Origin: Cliona cf. orientalis
Taxonomy: Eukaryota; Porifera; Demospongiae; Clionaida; Clionaidae
Length of the DNA stretch: 64,000 bases
NCBI GenBank assembly: GCA_963930775.1
Contig: OZ005702.1
Span: forward strand, 5,704,001-5,768,000
Direction of reading: 5' to 3'
Part shown: piece after piece, positions 35,253 to 47,553 of the stretch
Layout of the letters: every line of letters begins with the position of its first letter
Numbering within the stretch: the first letter of the stretch is position 1
Position numbers and translations under genes: made by a program
Notes under the pieces: model-generated
Databases searched by the model: none
Seen by the model: the letters and a program-made list of their open reading frames with translations, nothing else
What the model was told of the DNA's origin: nothing

Positions 35253-36197
35253 GCATTGTAGATATTTCTCATGCATATAATTGACAATAATTCCATACCT
35301 GCATACACAGGTCAAAGTTCAGCCAGTAGGAGTTCCGTGTTTGTTGCCTCGGATACTGACATCTGAGATGAGGGGGATGCTCCTGGTAATTTATGAGTGG
35401 TCCCTTTAGTATCTGGTATAATATTATAGTTAAAAGGAGACCAATTAAAGAGACTGTACTCACTAACTACACTGCAAGAAGCTAAGGTACAACTCTACCA
35501 TCGCTTCTACCTCTTCTACTGTCCAAGATTAGTCATGTTATTGTCATGGGATGTCGTGAGTAGTTATGATTCATTACTCCTGGGGGCCAAACTTGAGGTG
35601 GGTGTGGTTTGGGTGGAGCTTGCTACCACATTAATAGAGTTAATCTGAACATCAAAGGGATAAATCGGATAGAAATACATAATAATAATATTATTATAAG
35701 TATAACTTAACAATAGTGACATGTTTATGTCCATTAAATTTTGAGTACATGACTAGGTAAATTTAATTCATAAAACTATAATATAATATTATAGGCTTGT
35801 TTATGTCCACACACATTGAGCTACACACATTGAGTATGAAGGCTATGAAGTATGCAAAGCAATTAACTATAGTTCAATTAATATCCCACGAACCAATGAT
35901 GCTTGATATGTCTCTCCCACATACACTCACCACAGGCTCTATAGATCTATTGTGTAATATTATCATTGTGTGGCTACCAGTCTCTTTCTCTTGTGGTGTT
36001 CTTCAATTGCTGGACAATTCATGAACATTCTAGGATTGACCACAGAGGGAAGAGAATGATTAAACTGGTGAGTGGCGATAAAAATATTCAACAGTACAGT
36101 CCTATGATCAACATGTAGTGTGCTATGTTTACGTACTCCCCCCTTACTTTCTCCCTCTCCTTTTCTCTCTCCCTCCCTCTCCTCCAATTTACCACAG

Positions 36198-36332
36198 ATT
36201 CATTGATACTACCATTCATCTGGGCACACCATCAACAGTGCCATGGAGGAAGGGGTGAGTGGAGCAGCCAAGAACAAGTATGTGCTTGGAGCAGTCAAGG
36301 CTGGGGTATCAGCAGCTTATGACAGCAAGTAG
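36198..36332 (+). pseudogene. SCAMP: SCAMP last-exon fragment, copy 3
   Basis: It matches SCAMP exon 7 of copies 1 and 2 after an acceptor (ACCACAG). CGG of the third codon is TGA here (36204-36206), and 12 bases are deleted. Translated, it reads SSGHTINSAMEEGVSGAAKN and ends AAYDSK. No upstream SCAMP exon accompanies it. Confidence 0.85.
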
Positions 36333-37529
36333 CTCTCCTATTGTTGGTCTAGTGTGCTTACTCTATTCCTGGTGTTTTATTTTGAAGCTGTCCACATAAG
36401 TTCAAAGCTTGCTACACCAGGTCCACTGCTAAGGGTTGCATTTGTAAATCAATCGTCACCTAGGCAACAGAGGGATCTGTGGCTGTAAATCAATCGCCTG
36501 ATGTCAAGGCTAACTTGTACTCACATTTGACTGAGTCAGACTGTCTGCCTACATGCATCGTTCTGAAAGTCTTGATTATTATTGATGTTTGATCAAATTC
36601 TATACTGTTACACTTCCCATGTCATAATATGCATGCCTAATATGTATCGCAGCAGTCCAACAGCATGACAGTCGAGTCTAACTATTAACATCCGTACTGG
36701 TATTAAGTTAAACGTTTGTTCCCTCGATTTAACACAGCTGCAAATTATTGATATTAGGACTAACTCTGGTGAGTGATTGGTAGCTACTGCATGAGGCAAG
36801 TCCTGGAGTATGATCGTTTGATATCATGCCGTATAATATATTCAATATTATTATATTATTCTGAGAAGAGTAGTCCTCATAACAACAGTATGTCCAGGAG
36901 CACAACAGTTATTAAGCCTAATTTAACATCAGTAACATGTCCTATCCCAAAGAATACAATATCATGACAGGGTAGCTAAAAGTATTACTTTAGCTATTAT
37001 ATTATTACATCAGTAACATGTTGGGTAAATATTAATTTTAGCGATCTATAGCCACAGCTGTATAATAAAATTAATATTCATGTGTACCTATAGCTGTAAA
37101 ACAATGTACAACTATAAGATATTAATTTTATCACAGGTAGCAGCTCGTGTATACATCATATTGACAATTATTGTAACACTCCGAGCAGCACTTATAAATC
37201 AGATCATCATGATTGCTGTGTGCTTCTTTCGCAGTCCTTTGCTTCCTTCGAGCCTAGCTAGCAGGCTCAATGATCTTTATCAATCACGCTTGTCTATGCT
37301 ACATTATTCTTTTCTACCACTATATATAGGCCTAGTCCATCATGCTTTATTGATTGTTTCAGGCCTTTAATATACGTGTATGCTGTCTACTCATCATATC
37401 TGTGGTTTATTCATTACCTTTCTGTAGGTGTATAATACTTGCTATTTGATTGGAGGATATTTCAAAGCACATTGATTACCTTATAGGCCATGATGACTCG
37501 TGATTGAAGCATGCTAATAACACTATAGC
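36333..37529. other. Non-coding stretch
   Basis: The first ~30 bases continue the SCAMP 3' flank (CTCTCCTATTGTTGGTCTAG). A short piece near 36440-36500 resembles the NLR first exon start (GTAAATCAATCGCCTGA-TGTCAAG, compare 53694). No other gene or clear element was found. Confidence 0.4.
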
Positions 37530-37632
37530 TAGTCTCATTCCCAAAACCTGATCCCCTTACGCGAGGATTCGAATCCAGAGATGGGCCTGGCACGGGTCTG
37601 GGGACGTACCAAGGCCTGGGAACGAGAACGTA
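37530..37632. mobile_element. ~100-bp MITE-like unit related to 20549-20906
   Basis: TAGTCTCATTCCCA at the left faces TGGGAACGAGA at the right, and GGTCTGGGGACGTACC inside recalls the 358-bp MITE. The centre GGATTCGAATCC resembles a tRNA B box, but there is no A box. Confidence 0.4.
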
Positions 37633-38328
37633 CAATTGGTAGTGATCGCTAGATTAATTAGCTATATATAATTTGTCGACCCTGTACCAAAATGTAAGAT
37701 GGATGAGCTCGAGGTACGTATACGTCGGACTAGATGTCGAGTCGACAAGATCACTAGAAGCGATAAAATATAGTCACGATGATCCCCGTACGTATAGGTC
37801 CGTTCTCCATCTACACATCCCGGCGTCTCGGATCGCTCGGTTGGTGTGATGTCTGGGTACAGCTTGCCATAGTAGCGACAGAAGGATGAGGTGGAGTTTC
37901 TCCAGGCCGCCGGTCTTCCCAGCTGGAGAGCTGGAGGACCTCAGGCTCAAGGATCCCTGGAAGGCAAGCAGCTAGATGTTGATTTATAACACGGCTAGAC
38001 CTACATACTGTGTGTGTGCATATTGCTTGATGAAACATTTGGATTCCAAAAGGTGATTAGGCCATCACTAATAAAAAAAAAAATAGTTTCCCGTCCCCCG
38101 CCCGCATGCTATTTTAGCACCCGCATCCTCACTTATTGGCAGTTTCATCGGCCATACCCCTTAATTCGAGGCCGGTTTGGGGGTGTGGTCAGGTTCTTGC
38201 ATGCAAGATCATGCATGCTCTGTGTTACTGAGCTGTATGCTAGCTAATAGCAGCAGAATAATAATAATAATAAATATCTGCCCACCCGCATGGGTTGATG
38301 GCAAATCAGGGGATGGGAAACAAGTATA

Positions 38329-38535
38329 CCGTAGGTCAGGTTTTAATTGCGAGTACCTATTAATTGCGAATTGCGAGTTTTTCTACGTTTCGCAATTAAT
38401 AGATTCGCAAACATAAACATGCACGTATACTACAGTATGGTACGGGGTCGTCCATCGCAATTTTTGGAATCGCAATTTGGCCTGACTTGACTAGAACGCA
38501 ATTATTAAACTACGCAATTAAAATCCGTCCTACGG
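38329..38535. mobile_element. 207-bp MITE, CCGTAGG ends, TA duplication
   Basis: CCGTAGG followed by TTTTAATTGCG is inverted at both ends, flanked by TA. The interior is a set of AATTGCGA-type repeats. Confidence 0.7.
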
Positions 38536-41500
38536 TATTGTAAGTCATGGCCTTAGTACTGGTACCATTATCTGCATGACATGGCTTCATTTAAGCCGAT
38601 TATGTTAATACGAGTCTGTGTGTGATTCACTCTATTAAACTCTACGCTGTGTATACCGTATAGTGGGAAATTTTGACATACACATGTATTTGGTATGGAT
38701 CACCAAATTAAAAGTTTCAGTACAGCAGGCATGGTAGTGGCCATATTCCTTTAATACTGTATAGCGGGTAGTTTTGGCGAGCATTAAGTTGGCGAAATGG
38801 CTCTCCATTGATATTGGTGAGGATTAAAATTGGCGATCTGAAGCCCTATACCACCATAGGCACATGTGCATTAAGTTTAGTCACGACCGGTGATAAATTT
38901 TACATTTAGTACAAAATTTAATATTCTCGTGAAAGTGTGGACCATTAGATATTAATTTTGTGCATCTTTCACAGATCCATCGGCCACCAGAGTTCATCCT
39001 GTTCCTGAACCCTCAAAAGAGCATGGGAGGAAGTGTCGACCAGTTAGCATAAAGCTACATGTACACATCAAGTATCCCATTGACTATGATCCTGACAGGT
39101 AAGGGGAGGGAGAGAGAAGGGAGGAAGGAGGGAGAGGTAGAGAGAGGGAGGGAGGGAGGGAGAAGAAGAGAGAGATGAGGGAGGGGAGGGGGGATGAGAA
39201 GACAAGAACACTACAAGTACATGTACATCTATGCACATACATGTAATATAGTTATCATAATATTATGCAGCATTCTTTGCATACTCTACATGTGAAAACA
39301 TTTGTCAGACTGTTGTATTTCCTTGCAGTATTCCTAAGCTTAGCTTCATTGAGCCACAAGATTTGACCAGTGACCACGTCAAAGAACTGACAGAGGAGGT
39401 GGAGAAACTAGCGAAGGAAAGTGTCGGAGAGGTACTGTACATGTACATGTAAGAAGGAAGAGGGGAGAGAGAGTCTGGCAATGAGGCCAGAGACAGAGGA
39501 GGGAGGAAGGGAGAGGGAGAGAGAGATGAGAAAAAGAGAGAGAGAGGGAATATTCAATCCAGGTGTACATGTACATGTAGATATTACATCGACAGGTGCA
39601 TTTCTGCTATCTGTTACCTAGGTGATGATGCTGGAGCTAGCTCAGCACATTCAGGTGTTTCTTCACAAGCACGACTGTCCACCTGTGTCCCTCTAAGAGG
39701 AGATGGTCGAGAGACAGAGAGCAGAGGAGAGGAGAGAGAGGAGAAAGAGAGACAGCTGTCCAGGATCAAGGAGAAGGAACAGGTACTAGCTACTGTTAGT
39801 GGATGGAGTCAGTGGGGGCCATGAGCAGCCTAATATGGGGTAGGGGTGGAGCTGCGTACAATGTACATGCTTTATCAAAATTTAACAACAAAGGGTTTGG
39901 GTCATACAGATTATTTATTTTTACTGTTAAATTGTACATGTACATGTAGTTGTCAATATTGTGAGTGCACATGTAACAGTATATCTAGGAAAGTGCATGT
40001 ATTGACTCTTGATATACCAGTAGCCTACATGTACGTGTATGACATGTAATAATGTCATGCATGCTTTGTTGATTATGATGAACTTTTGTTATTCGTAACT
40101 CATTAGCATTGTCAGATTGAGGAGGAGATAATGAGAAAGAAGACAGAGCTACAGGAACAGCACTCGGGTGACTCAGAGGTGGGTGTGCCCTAGCAAGCAA
40201 TCACATGACCTGCCACATGACTTGTCACATGACCTCTTTGTATTTGACTCAGAAGAGGACAGTGGTTCAAACACATTGAGAGAGCTGTGCTACGAAACTC
40301 CACCCACAGGCACGCCCTCTTCCTCCACCCACTCCCCAATGCATGGCACCAGTGTGTTCACTGGTGTACACTTGCAACAAGGCTGTGGTAGTATTGCTGT
40401 GAAGAGGGAGGGAGGAGAGAGAGTGAGGACTAAGGCCAACGAAGTATCTATAGGTAAGAAAGATGTGTTTATATGATTTTGTACATGTGCATAATATAAT
40501 GTTGTATGCTGTATACATGGAAATTTTTGTTCTATAAACTTCACCAAGTCCAGCTACCTTTGTATTACAGAAATTTTGGTGGAAAACGATTCACCAATGA
40601 GAGCAGGTGGCGAAATTGGCGAAAATTTCCATGTGTACTGGGTCTATAATCTTGTTCCAATCTATTACATGACATTATCAATCGATGCATACGTGCATAT
40701 GTACAGGTGAAAGTTCAGCTGGTGGGAATTCTGTATGTGTTGCTATGGATATCGACACGGGGAGCTCCTGGTAATTTACGAGTGGTCCCTCCAGAAAAAG
40801 TTAGTACCTTCAGCTGAGAGACAGTCTAGAGATTTAATTCCGACCAAAGTATGATTGTTAAAAGTGTATGGTACGATGTGTTAATGCACATGTGCAGCTG
40901 CATTGTGCACATAATCATGTACACGTACTTCAAAGTGCGTATTATTACATTATCAAGCTCAATGACTATTGCACACACTGACACCATTGCTTAGCAATGG
41001 GTGTTTGACAGGTGTGGGAGGAGAATAGGAGTAATTCATCTCAACAGTAGCCAAATGATAATAATTTTGCAGAGTTAACTCACTTAGTGCATGCATGCAA
41101 GGGCATGATAGTACATTAATAGTGTCCTACAGTACCTATAGCCATCTCTCTCTTTCTATTTCCATATGGCAGCAAAATTTTCATGCATTATCATTGTAGG
41201 AGTGTTATAGACCATCTTACCCCTCATTGTTTACTTAGCTATCATTATCATACATGCATTGAACCTACATGTACTAGTATATGTACTTGATGAAGTGTGT
41301 CTTGAGTCTTTGCACTTTAGGTGTCTTCGATTCAACAGGAGTTTGAGAGCATCCAAGGTCGAGGGATCCACCATCCGAATCTGGTCCAGTACCTCGCCAT
41401 GAACCACACCTACCTCGAGAAAGACAAAAATCTGTCGAGGTAAAGGATTAACGAACATGTAGCAATGGTTATGAGCGCGTTAGCAAATTATGGACTTCCA

Positions 41501-41804
41501 TTGCTATGAAGACTTACATGTACAATGTCGAATATATTGCTGAGCATAACAACATAACACTTCAGGATATTTCAATCCGTGGATCGTAATAAATTATTGT
41601 CATAGATGAAAAAGGTTGATAATAATTATTACAATATTTTCTCTCTTCCTCTCTCAGCTGCACATGGAGTATGTTAGTGGAGGGTGCATCTCTAACCTGC
41701 TCAGAAATCCATTCTGTAGACCAATAATATACATGTATGGAGAGGTAAGACATCCACCAAGGGCTTATCGACCGCCGAAGGCGGGAGAGGGCATGTAACT
41801 ACGT

Positions 41805-42619
41805 ATAATTATGTACTGTGTAACCATCAAAATTCAAACGCTCGGGCCGGATATACTATAAATAGTTTGTAACTATTCCAGTCGAACCGCACGTGACTCG
41901 ATAAACGTTCCTATCTCGAGATATAATTTTTCACGTGAATCGTATCTACACAAAATTTACCGATTTAGCTAACAGAGGCGGGTGGCTGTTTTGTGGTAGT
42001 ACGCACGCGCGCTTCAATTATGCACGTCCAGACCAGGAATGCGGATGCACATAGCATGCACAAACCTAATGCACGGACAAACACGGAAGTGTAGTCCATA
42101 GAAACCATACTAGACAAAACGGCAGCTGCTGTTGACTATTTGCGGTCTCCTTGATGAAGCTTGGAACATTAGCGTAACTCAAGTAAGTACCACTCAAAAC
42201 CACCATAGATAGGTAGATAATAGGTTAAATCAATAGACTGAAGTAACAAATTTTGTGTCCCACTCCACTGGGGGGAAAAATTCCAGGTTATACTATCATT
42301 CCATTCTGCCCTCTGGTCCTAACCCTGAACAAAGTGACATGCTCAAAAGTAAGTGAATTGTACAATAATAATAGAATTATTATCCATGCTTTAGTATTAT
42401 ACAAGTACTCATAACAATAATATTATTACTGCAAAAGATAATCATTAAAAAAAAAACAATATAGACTTGACATCTTCTCTCCTGCATAATGTAAAGCATA
42501 AGATTCATCAAGTAAATAAATAATTGTACTGTAAAAATGACTACGTAGATACACTGCACTGTTCATGCATGCATACATGGAAAACCACAACTGACTGGTT
42601 GTTTTAATTCACTAGGAAA
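41805..42619 (+). other. 5' leader of the 8.8-kb element
   Basis: No frame of note. A possible untranslated exon ends at the donor CTCAA/GTAAGTACC (42184), and an acceptor TTCACTAG (42615) lies four bases before the ORF 1 start codon, suggesting a leader intron. Confidence 0.4.
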
Positions 42620-45391
42620 ATGAGCAACAGGAGGAAACAGAATGTACACGTAGTGTCCAAGTTAGAAGCACAGCAGCACCATTCCAAATACCATCCAAAA
42701 CTGAATTGCACCAATTGTGTCTTGTGTGGCCATGCAATAACAGCAGTTGCTCATTTTGGAGGTTGGGGTGCTACCGAGAAACAGTTCGTTGAAAAGCATT
42801 TAGGAAAGGAGCTAGCCCCTAGCAGCTGTATATGCAAGGCCCATCATATGGAAGCTAAACGGCACTCCTTACATGACGACTACATACCCAAGTGGAAAAA
42901 AACAGCACAGCCAGCAAAAACAGTACTAGGATGCAGTTACCCACATTGTTATGTAACTGCTAGTGAGGCTAGATTGATCGAACCTTCTTTTCAACCCCCC
43001 GCTATACTGAAGCCAGCACTAAATATCAGTTCAAGCGTAGACCACCTCGTATTGTGCCCTAAACACTATGCTGAGGCACAGAGAAAGCTAGCACCCCCAC
43101 AGTGTTGTGCAAGCTGTGGGATGAAGCCAAAAAGGGGAGCGAATTTCACTAGACACTGTCCAGACGCACAAACAATTAATTCGGTGCTATTAGAAAGTAC
43201 AGGCAGTAGTCACAAGTTAGCAGCCAATGACAAAATCTGCTTAGACTGCTACAAGAGTAATGTAGCAACCCTCACGTCACTGGGAGAGGTACTAACACCA
43301 AATGAATTGTTGGTAAAGGACATCTCCACATGGGAGCATGAACTAATGCAAGCAAGTAATATGTCTCAACTTACCAGAGCAACTCTAAGCACTGTTGTTT
43401 ATGTGGCAAAGGAACTCCTTCCCCAGCATGCTTTGCTTCTTCCTCATGTATCAACCATATTCCGGGAGGTATATCAGTGTTCAGAAGCATCACTTTCAGA
43501 GGACCTTCTCCTGGAAGTTGGGGAGGGCACAATCAAGTTCACAGCACAGTGGCTATTAAACCAACTAGTTGTATATCTACATAGATATATGAGTTTCAAA
43601 TGTGTTCACAAGAAGGTTGGTACACTTATCTTCCGTAAAGGAGGGGATACTCTAGTTAGCCTTTCATGGGCGATGGGAAAGCAAAAGGTTTGTACCCATG
43701 ATGAAGCCATACTAGAGAAAAGATCCCATAACATCTCAAGCACTGAGCAGATTCTAGATGAGGCAGGAAATGTACTTAATTCCCTCTTACAAAAAGAGGT
43801 TAAGAAACTATCTGACCACAAGTTAACCGATAATCCAACTGCGTTTAACATCAGCAGCATAATCAACCAAACTGACCCACAATTATGGCATTTCTTAAAA
43901 CTAGCTACAAGTGGCAAGAACGATCACAAGTCTACAATTGACCACAGAAAACAAAATAGGCAATACTACATCCTATGCCTACTGATGTACTGTACTAATT
44001 TTAATAAGCCAACACCACTACACATCTTGTTAGCGGATGCTGTCGAGATGCATGGGGGATCTAGGATATTGATCAAGCTACTAAACCAGTTTGGTATCGT
44101 ATCATCTACAGATACACACGACAGATTTGTAACTGCAATAGCAGAACTACAACGAAACAAGTCAGTATGGGATGAGCTCCCAAGAGAAGTGTTTACTATA
44201 TGTAGTGCAGACAACTTCGACATGCTGCAGAGTCATGCAGCAGTTTACTGTGGGGATCAGCATCGAAGCTATCATGGTACAACGGTCCAGATTGTACAGC
44301 CAATGCCTCAGCTAGTACTAGAACAATCAAACGCCAGTCATTCCCATACAGGAAGCAAACAGTCCTCTCCTTCCCCACCTCTCTCCAGCCAGTCACTCGG
44401 TAGTTCACTCGCACACTCTCAGTCCCAGGGAGCCGGCAGTTCACTCTCACACTCTCAGTCCCAGGGAGCCGGCAGTTCACTCGCACACTCTCAGTCCCAG
44501 GGAGCCGGCAGTTCACTCGCACACTCTCAGTCCCAGGGAGCCGGCAGTTCACTCTCTCTCTCTCAGTCCCAGGGAGCCGGCAGTTCACTCTCACACTCTC
44601 AGTCCCAGGGAGCCGGCAGTTCACTCGCACACTCTCAGTCCCAGGGAGCCGGCAGTTCACTCGCACACTCTCAGTCCCAGGGAGCCGGCAGTTCACTCTC
44701 ACACTCTCAGTCCCAGGGAGCCGGCAGTTCACTCGCACACTGTCCAACCAGGGTGATCTCACTTGCTCCCTTAGGATCAGTCAATGAGATCATTACTCTC
44801 CCTCAACGTCATTCGCTTGAGCCCCTGGGAGCCGGCAGTTTACTCACTCTCTCTGAGCTACTAACTTCCATTAAATCACGAGGAAGTCCCCATCACCCAG
44901 ACGAAGGAGTATTTACAGGACATGATATGAATCCATGTGTTCCGGATCATCTGTCTGTAGCCACTGAACCGAATACAGGAGCATACCTTCAACCAAACAT
45001 GACTCCAATGTCTGTGTCTCCCAACTGCTCACCTGGTATGGACTCTCCAATGCAAGTAGACATACACACACCACCTCAAATTATAAGTCACCCATGTGCA
45101 GAGGAGTCACCAATGTGTTTAAGCACAAAACGTAAACAACCACCTCAAAGCTCACCGCTTATGTGCAATGACAAGAACAAAAAGAAGCCGAGAACTATTA
45201 CCATCAGGGAGTTAAAGTGCAGTAGTAGTCAACAGTCCATACTTACATCTACATCAGCAACTTGCCCTTCTACATCGCTGACAATAAAACACTTTATGGA
45301 AAGTGAACAAGAAAAAACAGAACGCGAGTCGGCTGAGTTAAATCTCTATCTTAACATGATGAGTACTCATGCAAAACATACGAACACCTGA
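42620..45391 (+). CDS. Element ORF 1: Cys/His-rich protein with 12-residue repeats
   Basis: A 923-residue frame whose product I recognise only as a member of a multicopy uncharacterised family of cnidarians, sponges and fish. The first ~200 residues hold Cys/His clusters likely to bind zinc (NCTNCVLCG at 29-37, [13 protein letters not shown] near 75, [15 protein letters not shown] near 160). A central conserved helical part includes [20 protein letters not shown] and [18 protein letters not shown] Ser/Gln-rich stretch at about 593-708 is ten imperfect [12 protein letters not shown] units, and a basic KNKKKPRT is near 852. It ends 26 bases before ORF 2, whose family counterpart is usually continuous with it, so ORF 1 and ORF 2 are probably one split or spliced gene. 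The ATG fits an adjacent splice acceptor. Confidence 0.7.
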   Translation: MSNRRKQNVHVVSKLEAQQHHSKYHPKLNCTNCVLCGHAITAVAHFGGWGATEKQFVEKHLGKELAPSSCICKAHHMEAKRHSLHDDYIPKWKKTAQPAKTVLGCSYPHCYVTASEARLIEPSFQPPAILKPALNISSSVDHLVLCPKHYAEAQRKLAPPQCCASCGMKPKRGANFTRHCPDAQTINSVLLESTGSSHKLAANDKICLDCYKSNVATLTSLGEVLTPNELLVKDISTWEHELMQASNMSQLTRATLSTVVYVAKELLPQHALLLPHVSTIFREVYQCSEASLSEDLLLEVGEGTIKFTAQWLLNQLVVYLHRYMSFKCVHKKVGTLIFRKGGDTLVSLSWAMGKQKVCTHDEAILEKRSHNISSTEQILDEAGNVLNSLLQKEVKKLSDHKLTDNPTAFNISSIINQTDPQLWHFLKLATSGKNDHKSTIDHRKQNRQYYILCLLMYCTNFNKPTPLHILLADAVEMHGGSRILIKLLNQFGIVSSTDTHDRFVTAIAELQRNKSVWDELPREVFTICSADNFDMLQSHAAVYCGDQHRSYHGTTVQIVQPMPQLVLEQSNASHSHTGSKQSSPSPPLSSQSLGSSLAHSQSQGAGSSLSHSQSQGAGSSLAHSQSQGAGSSLAHSQSQGAGSSLSLSQSQGAGSSLSHSQSQGAGSSLAHSQSQGAGSSLAHSQSQGAGSSLSHSQSQGAGSSLAHCPTRVISLAPLGSVNEIITLPQRHSLEPLGAGSLLTLSELLTSIKSRGSPHHPDEGVFTGHDMNPCVPDHLSVATEPNTGAYLQPNMTPMSVSPNCSPGMDSPMQVDIHTPPQIISHPCAEESPMCLSTKRKQPPQSSPLMCNDKNKKKPRTITIRELKCSSSQQSILTSTSATCPSTSLTIKHFMESEQEKTERESAELNLYLNMMSTHAKHTNT
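44396..44745 (+). repeat. 36-bp coding minisatellite in ORF 1
   Basis: About ten units of 36 bp (GCCGGCAGTTCACTCGCACA then CTCTCAGTCCCAGGGA) are almost identical, differing at one or two sites. The unit length keeps all three frames open, so a 188-residue antisense frame also appears; that one is an artefact. Confidence 0.92.
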
Positions 45392-45417
45392 TAAACATAA
45401 AGCACCTATACGGACCC

Positions 45418-47553
45418 ATGTTACAAAAATTATTGATTTTTCCAGGAGACTGGCACACACTCGCCAACTTTCAACCAGTTTTAATGAAGGCTTACTATAA
45501 TGCCGGTTTAAAAGAGATAGCAATGGCCTCTGGATTTAGAGGAGAGACTTTAAACTCCCTTGAAAAATGCTCCCACTTCAAGAGGACTCACAATTTTTTG
45601 CTACAAGTATGGGAAGCATTATACCAGCAAATGCTAACTGCTTACACAAAAGCAACACCCAGTTCTGAATCACTTACAAAGTCATTGCATGATCTGTTGA
45701 ATAAACATGGGGAGTCATCTACTGAAATTCTCAAACATGCTGAACAACTAATAAACCGAAGTGACAACTATAACAAGTTCTTATCTTTCGTTGAAACTTG
45801 CTCAGAACAAGATGATACATGGAAATTTTGGGCAAACTTTGTGCTCCATGATTGTGTATCATATATTGGGCTGTATCTAGGGATAAGAAACAACAAGTGG
45901 GACTTAAGACTAGCTAGCCTCAAGATGATGGCTCCTCTCTTCACAGCCTTTGATAGGGTACACTATCAAAAGCTCATCCCACATCATCTTGCTGACTTGC
46001 AAAACTTCCCAGATAAAATTCTGAAATCTTTTCAAGCAGGAGCATTTGCAGTCAGTTTGACGGGCAATAAAGGGCATTCAGTTGCACTTGACGAGGCCCA
46101 CGAAATGTGTGTTAACAAAGACATGAAGGCTGCCATTGTTAGACCAACTAAGGCATATCTGCAGAAGACATCACTCTTTTTGAGGTACAGAATTGCAGCA
46201 TACAAGGCTCTCATTAAACAAGTCTATCCACCCCCAGGGGATATCAAAGAACCAGAAGACACTTTGCTATGCAAGATTAAGCACAGAAATGAAAATGTCA
46301 GTGCCATGATGAAATGTATTCAGGAGTTTAATCTATTACCACCAAATATACCATCAAATCGTGGTCTCATTAATGTTTTCAGCGGTACAGTAGCTACACC
46401 TGAACAGCGGCATGACCTGCTTAACTTTCGTACCATTGGCTACAATCAAATGATCCTTTATATTAAGCAGAGAATCCTGAAAGTGCCAAGTACATCAGCA
46501 CCTGTTAGACAGCAGAGGTTGCTTACTTTCAGTACAAACCAAAAAAAGAAGAAAAGATTGAATCATAAAGAGCGAGAAAGTAAACAAATGACAAAATGCT
46601 TACGGCAAAGATTAGCTTGGTGCAATCGAACTGGCCAAAGTTATGATCCTACAACCGAACAGTACTCTGTCTACCCAAGAGCTATTTGTGATGAAACTGG
46701 AAATCCTAACAAAGGCACCAAAGCTTCCTGGACTGACAAACTAAGGAAAAGATATGAGTTAGCCACCCCTCCAGTAGCACTTGACATCCTACCTACAGGC
46801 TGGGTACCTGAAGCTGTCATAATCGATGGGATGTTTCTAATACAGTGTGCTCCATTGCGACAAACAGCTACAATAAGCAGGTATGCAGAAATGCTCTTCA
46901 GCAGGTTTATTCTCAGTCACTTTGACAATGGGGCAGTGGAAGTTCATTTAATCTTTGATTCACCCAGTGTACAACCATTTAACCCAAAACAAATGGAAAG
47001 AATGAGGAGAGACAACACACATACGGATACAAGCAACCACGAGCACATTTGCTTTACTCCATCCAGTAAAATTCTCAGTACTAGCTGGAGGACACTTCTA
47101 GAATGCCGAACATGCAAGCAATCCATTACTGCAGCTATATCGCTAGCATACTTGCAAATAGCAAATGTAAAGTTAGCTGCATATCATAAGCTAATCATAG
47201 CTGGAAGCCTCCCAGATACATGGGAGATTTCCGGATGCAATCCACCTCAAATCCGATCAATGTACAACACCAATGCCGAGGAGGCTGATATGAGGATCTG
47301 GCGCCATGCATACCAGAGCAAGGCAACTAAGATATTGATCTATTCACCTGATACAGACGTCTACAACATTGGTATGTCACTAACTTCAATAACCTCTCAT
47401 CAAGATTGTATTGTTCAAATCAATCTACCACACACAAGGGAACAAAAGTTTATAAGTCTCACTAACCTGCTAAAAGCATTGGACAATGATCCTGATCTTG
47501 CCGGTATTCCCAGAAAGCTCTTGGCTAACATTTTTCAAGTTTTCAGGGTGTGA
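45418..47553 (+). CDS. Element ORF 2: FEN1/XPG-like nuclease, N-terminal part
   Basis: A 711-residue frame. The first part (IFPGDWHTLANFQPVLMKAY, GFRGETLNSLEKCSHFKRTH) is a conserved block of the same uncharacterised family as ORF 1. From about residue 465 it has the acidic signature of 5' FEN/PIN-like nucleases: EAVIIDGMFLIQ (first Asp), NAEEADMRIWRHA near 620 (Glu/Asp pair) and ILIYSPDTDVYNIG near 643 (two Asp). The next FEN-type block, SGCDYVSFFSGLGKAAFL, is encoded one frame away in ORF 3. A 1-base shift at about 47543 (GTT-T-TCA) separates them. The reading upstream of the ATG stays open for some codons, so the true start may lie before 45418. Such nucleases cut DNA flaps or bubbles; the role here is unknown. 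Confidence 0.7.
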   Translation: MLQKLLIFPGDWHTLANFQPVLMKAYYNAGLKEIAMASGFRGETLNSLEKCSHFKRTHNFLLQVWEALYQQMLTAYTKATPSSESLTKSLHDLLNKHGESSTEILKHAEQLINRSDNYNKFLSFVETCSEQDDTWKFWANFVLHDCVSYIGLYLGIRNNKWDLRLASLKMMAPLFTAFDRVHYQKLIPHHLADLQNFPDKILKSFQAGAFAVSLTGNKGHSVALDEAHEMCVNKDMKAAIVRPTKAYLQKTSLFLRYRIAAYKALIKQVYPPPGDIKEPEDTLLCKIKHRNENVSAMMKCIQEFNLLPPNIPSNRGLINVFSGTVATPEQRHDLLNFRTIGYNQMILYIKQRILKVPSTSAPVRQQRLLTFSTNQKKKKRLNHKERESKQMTKCLRQRLAWCNRTGQSYDPTTEQYSVYPRAICDETGNPNKGTKASWTDKLRKRYELATPPVALDILPTGWVPEAVIIDGMFLIQCAPLRQTATISRYAEMLFSRFILSHFDNGAVEVHLIFDSPSVQPFNPKQMERMRRDNTHTDTSNHEHICFTPSSKILSTSWRTLLECRTCKQSITAAISLAYLQIANVKLAAYHKLIIAGSLPDTWEISGCNPPQIRSMYNTNAEEADMRIWRHAYQSKATKILIYSPDTDVYNIGMSLTSITSHQDCIVQINLPHTREQKFISLTNLLKALDNDPDLAGIPRKLLANIFQVFRV

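Larger units (their letters stand above)
34690..35405 (+). pseudogene. GCN2 relic, copy 2 (two exon scraps)
   Basis: About 34690-34800 resembles the acidic linker exon (GAGGACA, GAGCTGTGAAACTCCACCCAC, CTCTTCCTCC). About 35312-35405 resembles the pseudokinase-entry exon at 40707-40797 (AAAGTTCAGC, then CTCCTGGTAATTTATGAGTG, encoding LLVIYEW). Both are frame-broken, and a poly(C) tract and non-coding DNA lie between them. Confidence 0.6.

Noticed and set aside
37570..37590. tRNA gene or tRNA-derived SINE suggested by GGATTCGAATCC
   Set aside because: No A box, no cloverleaf and no poly(A) or T terminator; the unit has MITE-like inverted ends.
44196..44762. 188-codon antisense frame with [12 protein letters not shown] repeats
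   Set aside because: It is the complement of the 36-bp coding repeat in ORF 1; repeats whose length is a multiple of three keep all frames open.
47486..47542. ATG of ORF 3 as a separate gene start
   Set aside because: The first ~19 codons read ORF 2 coding DNA in the wrong frame; homology starts only at SGCDYVSFF.
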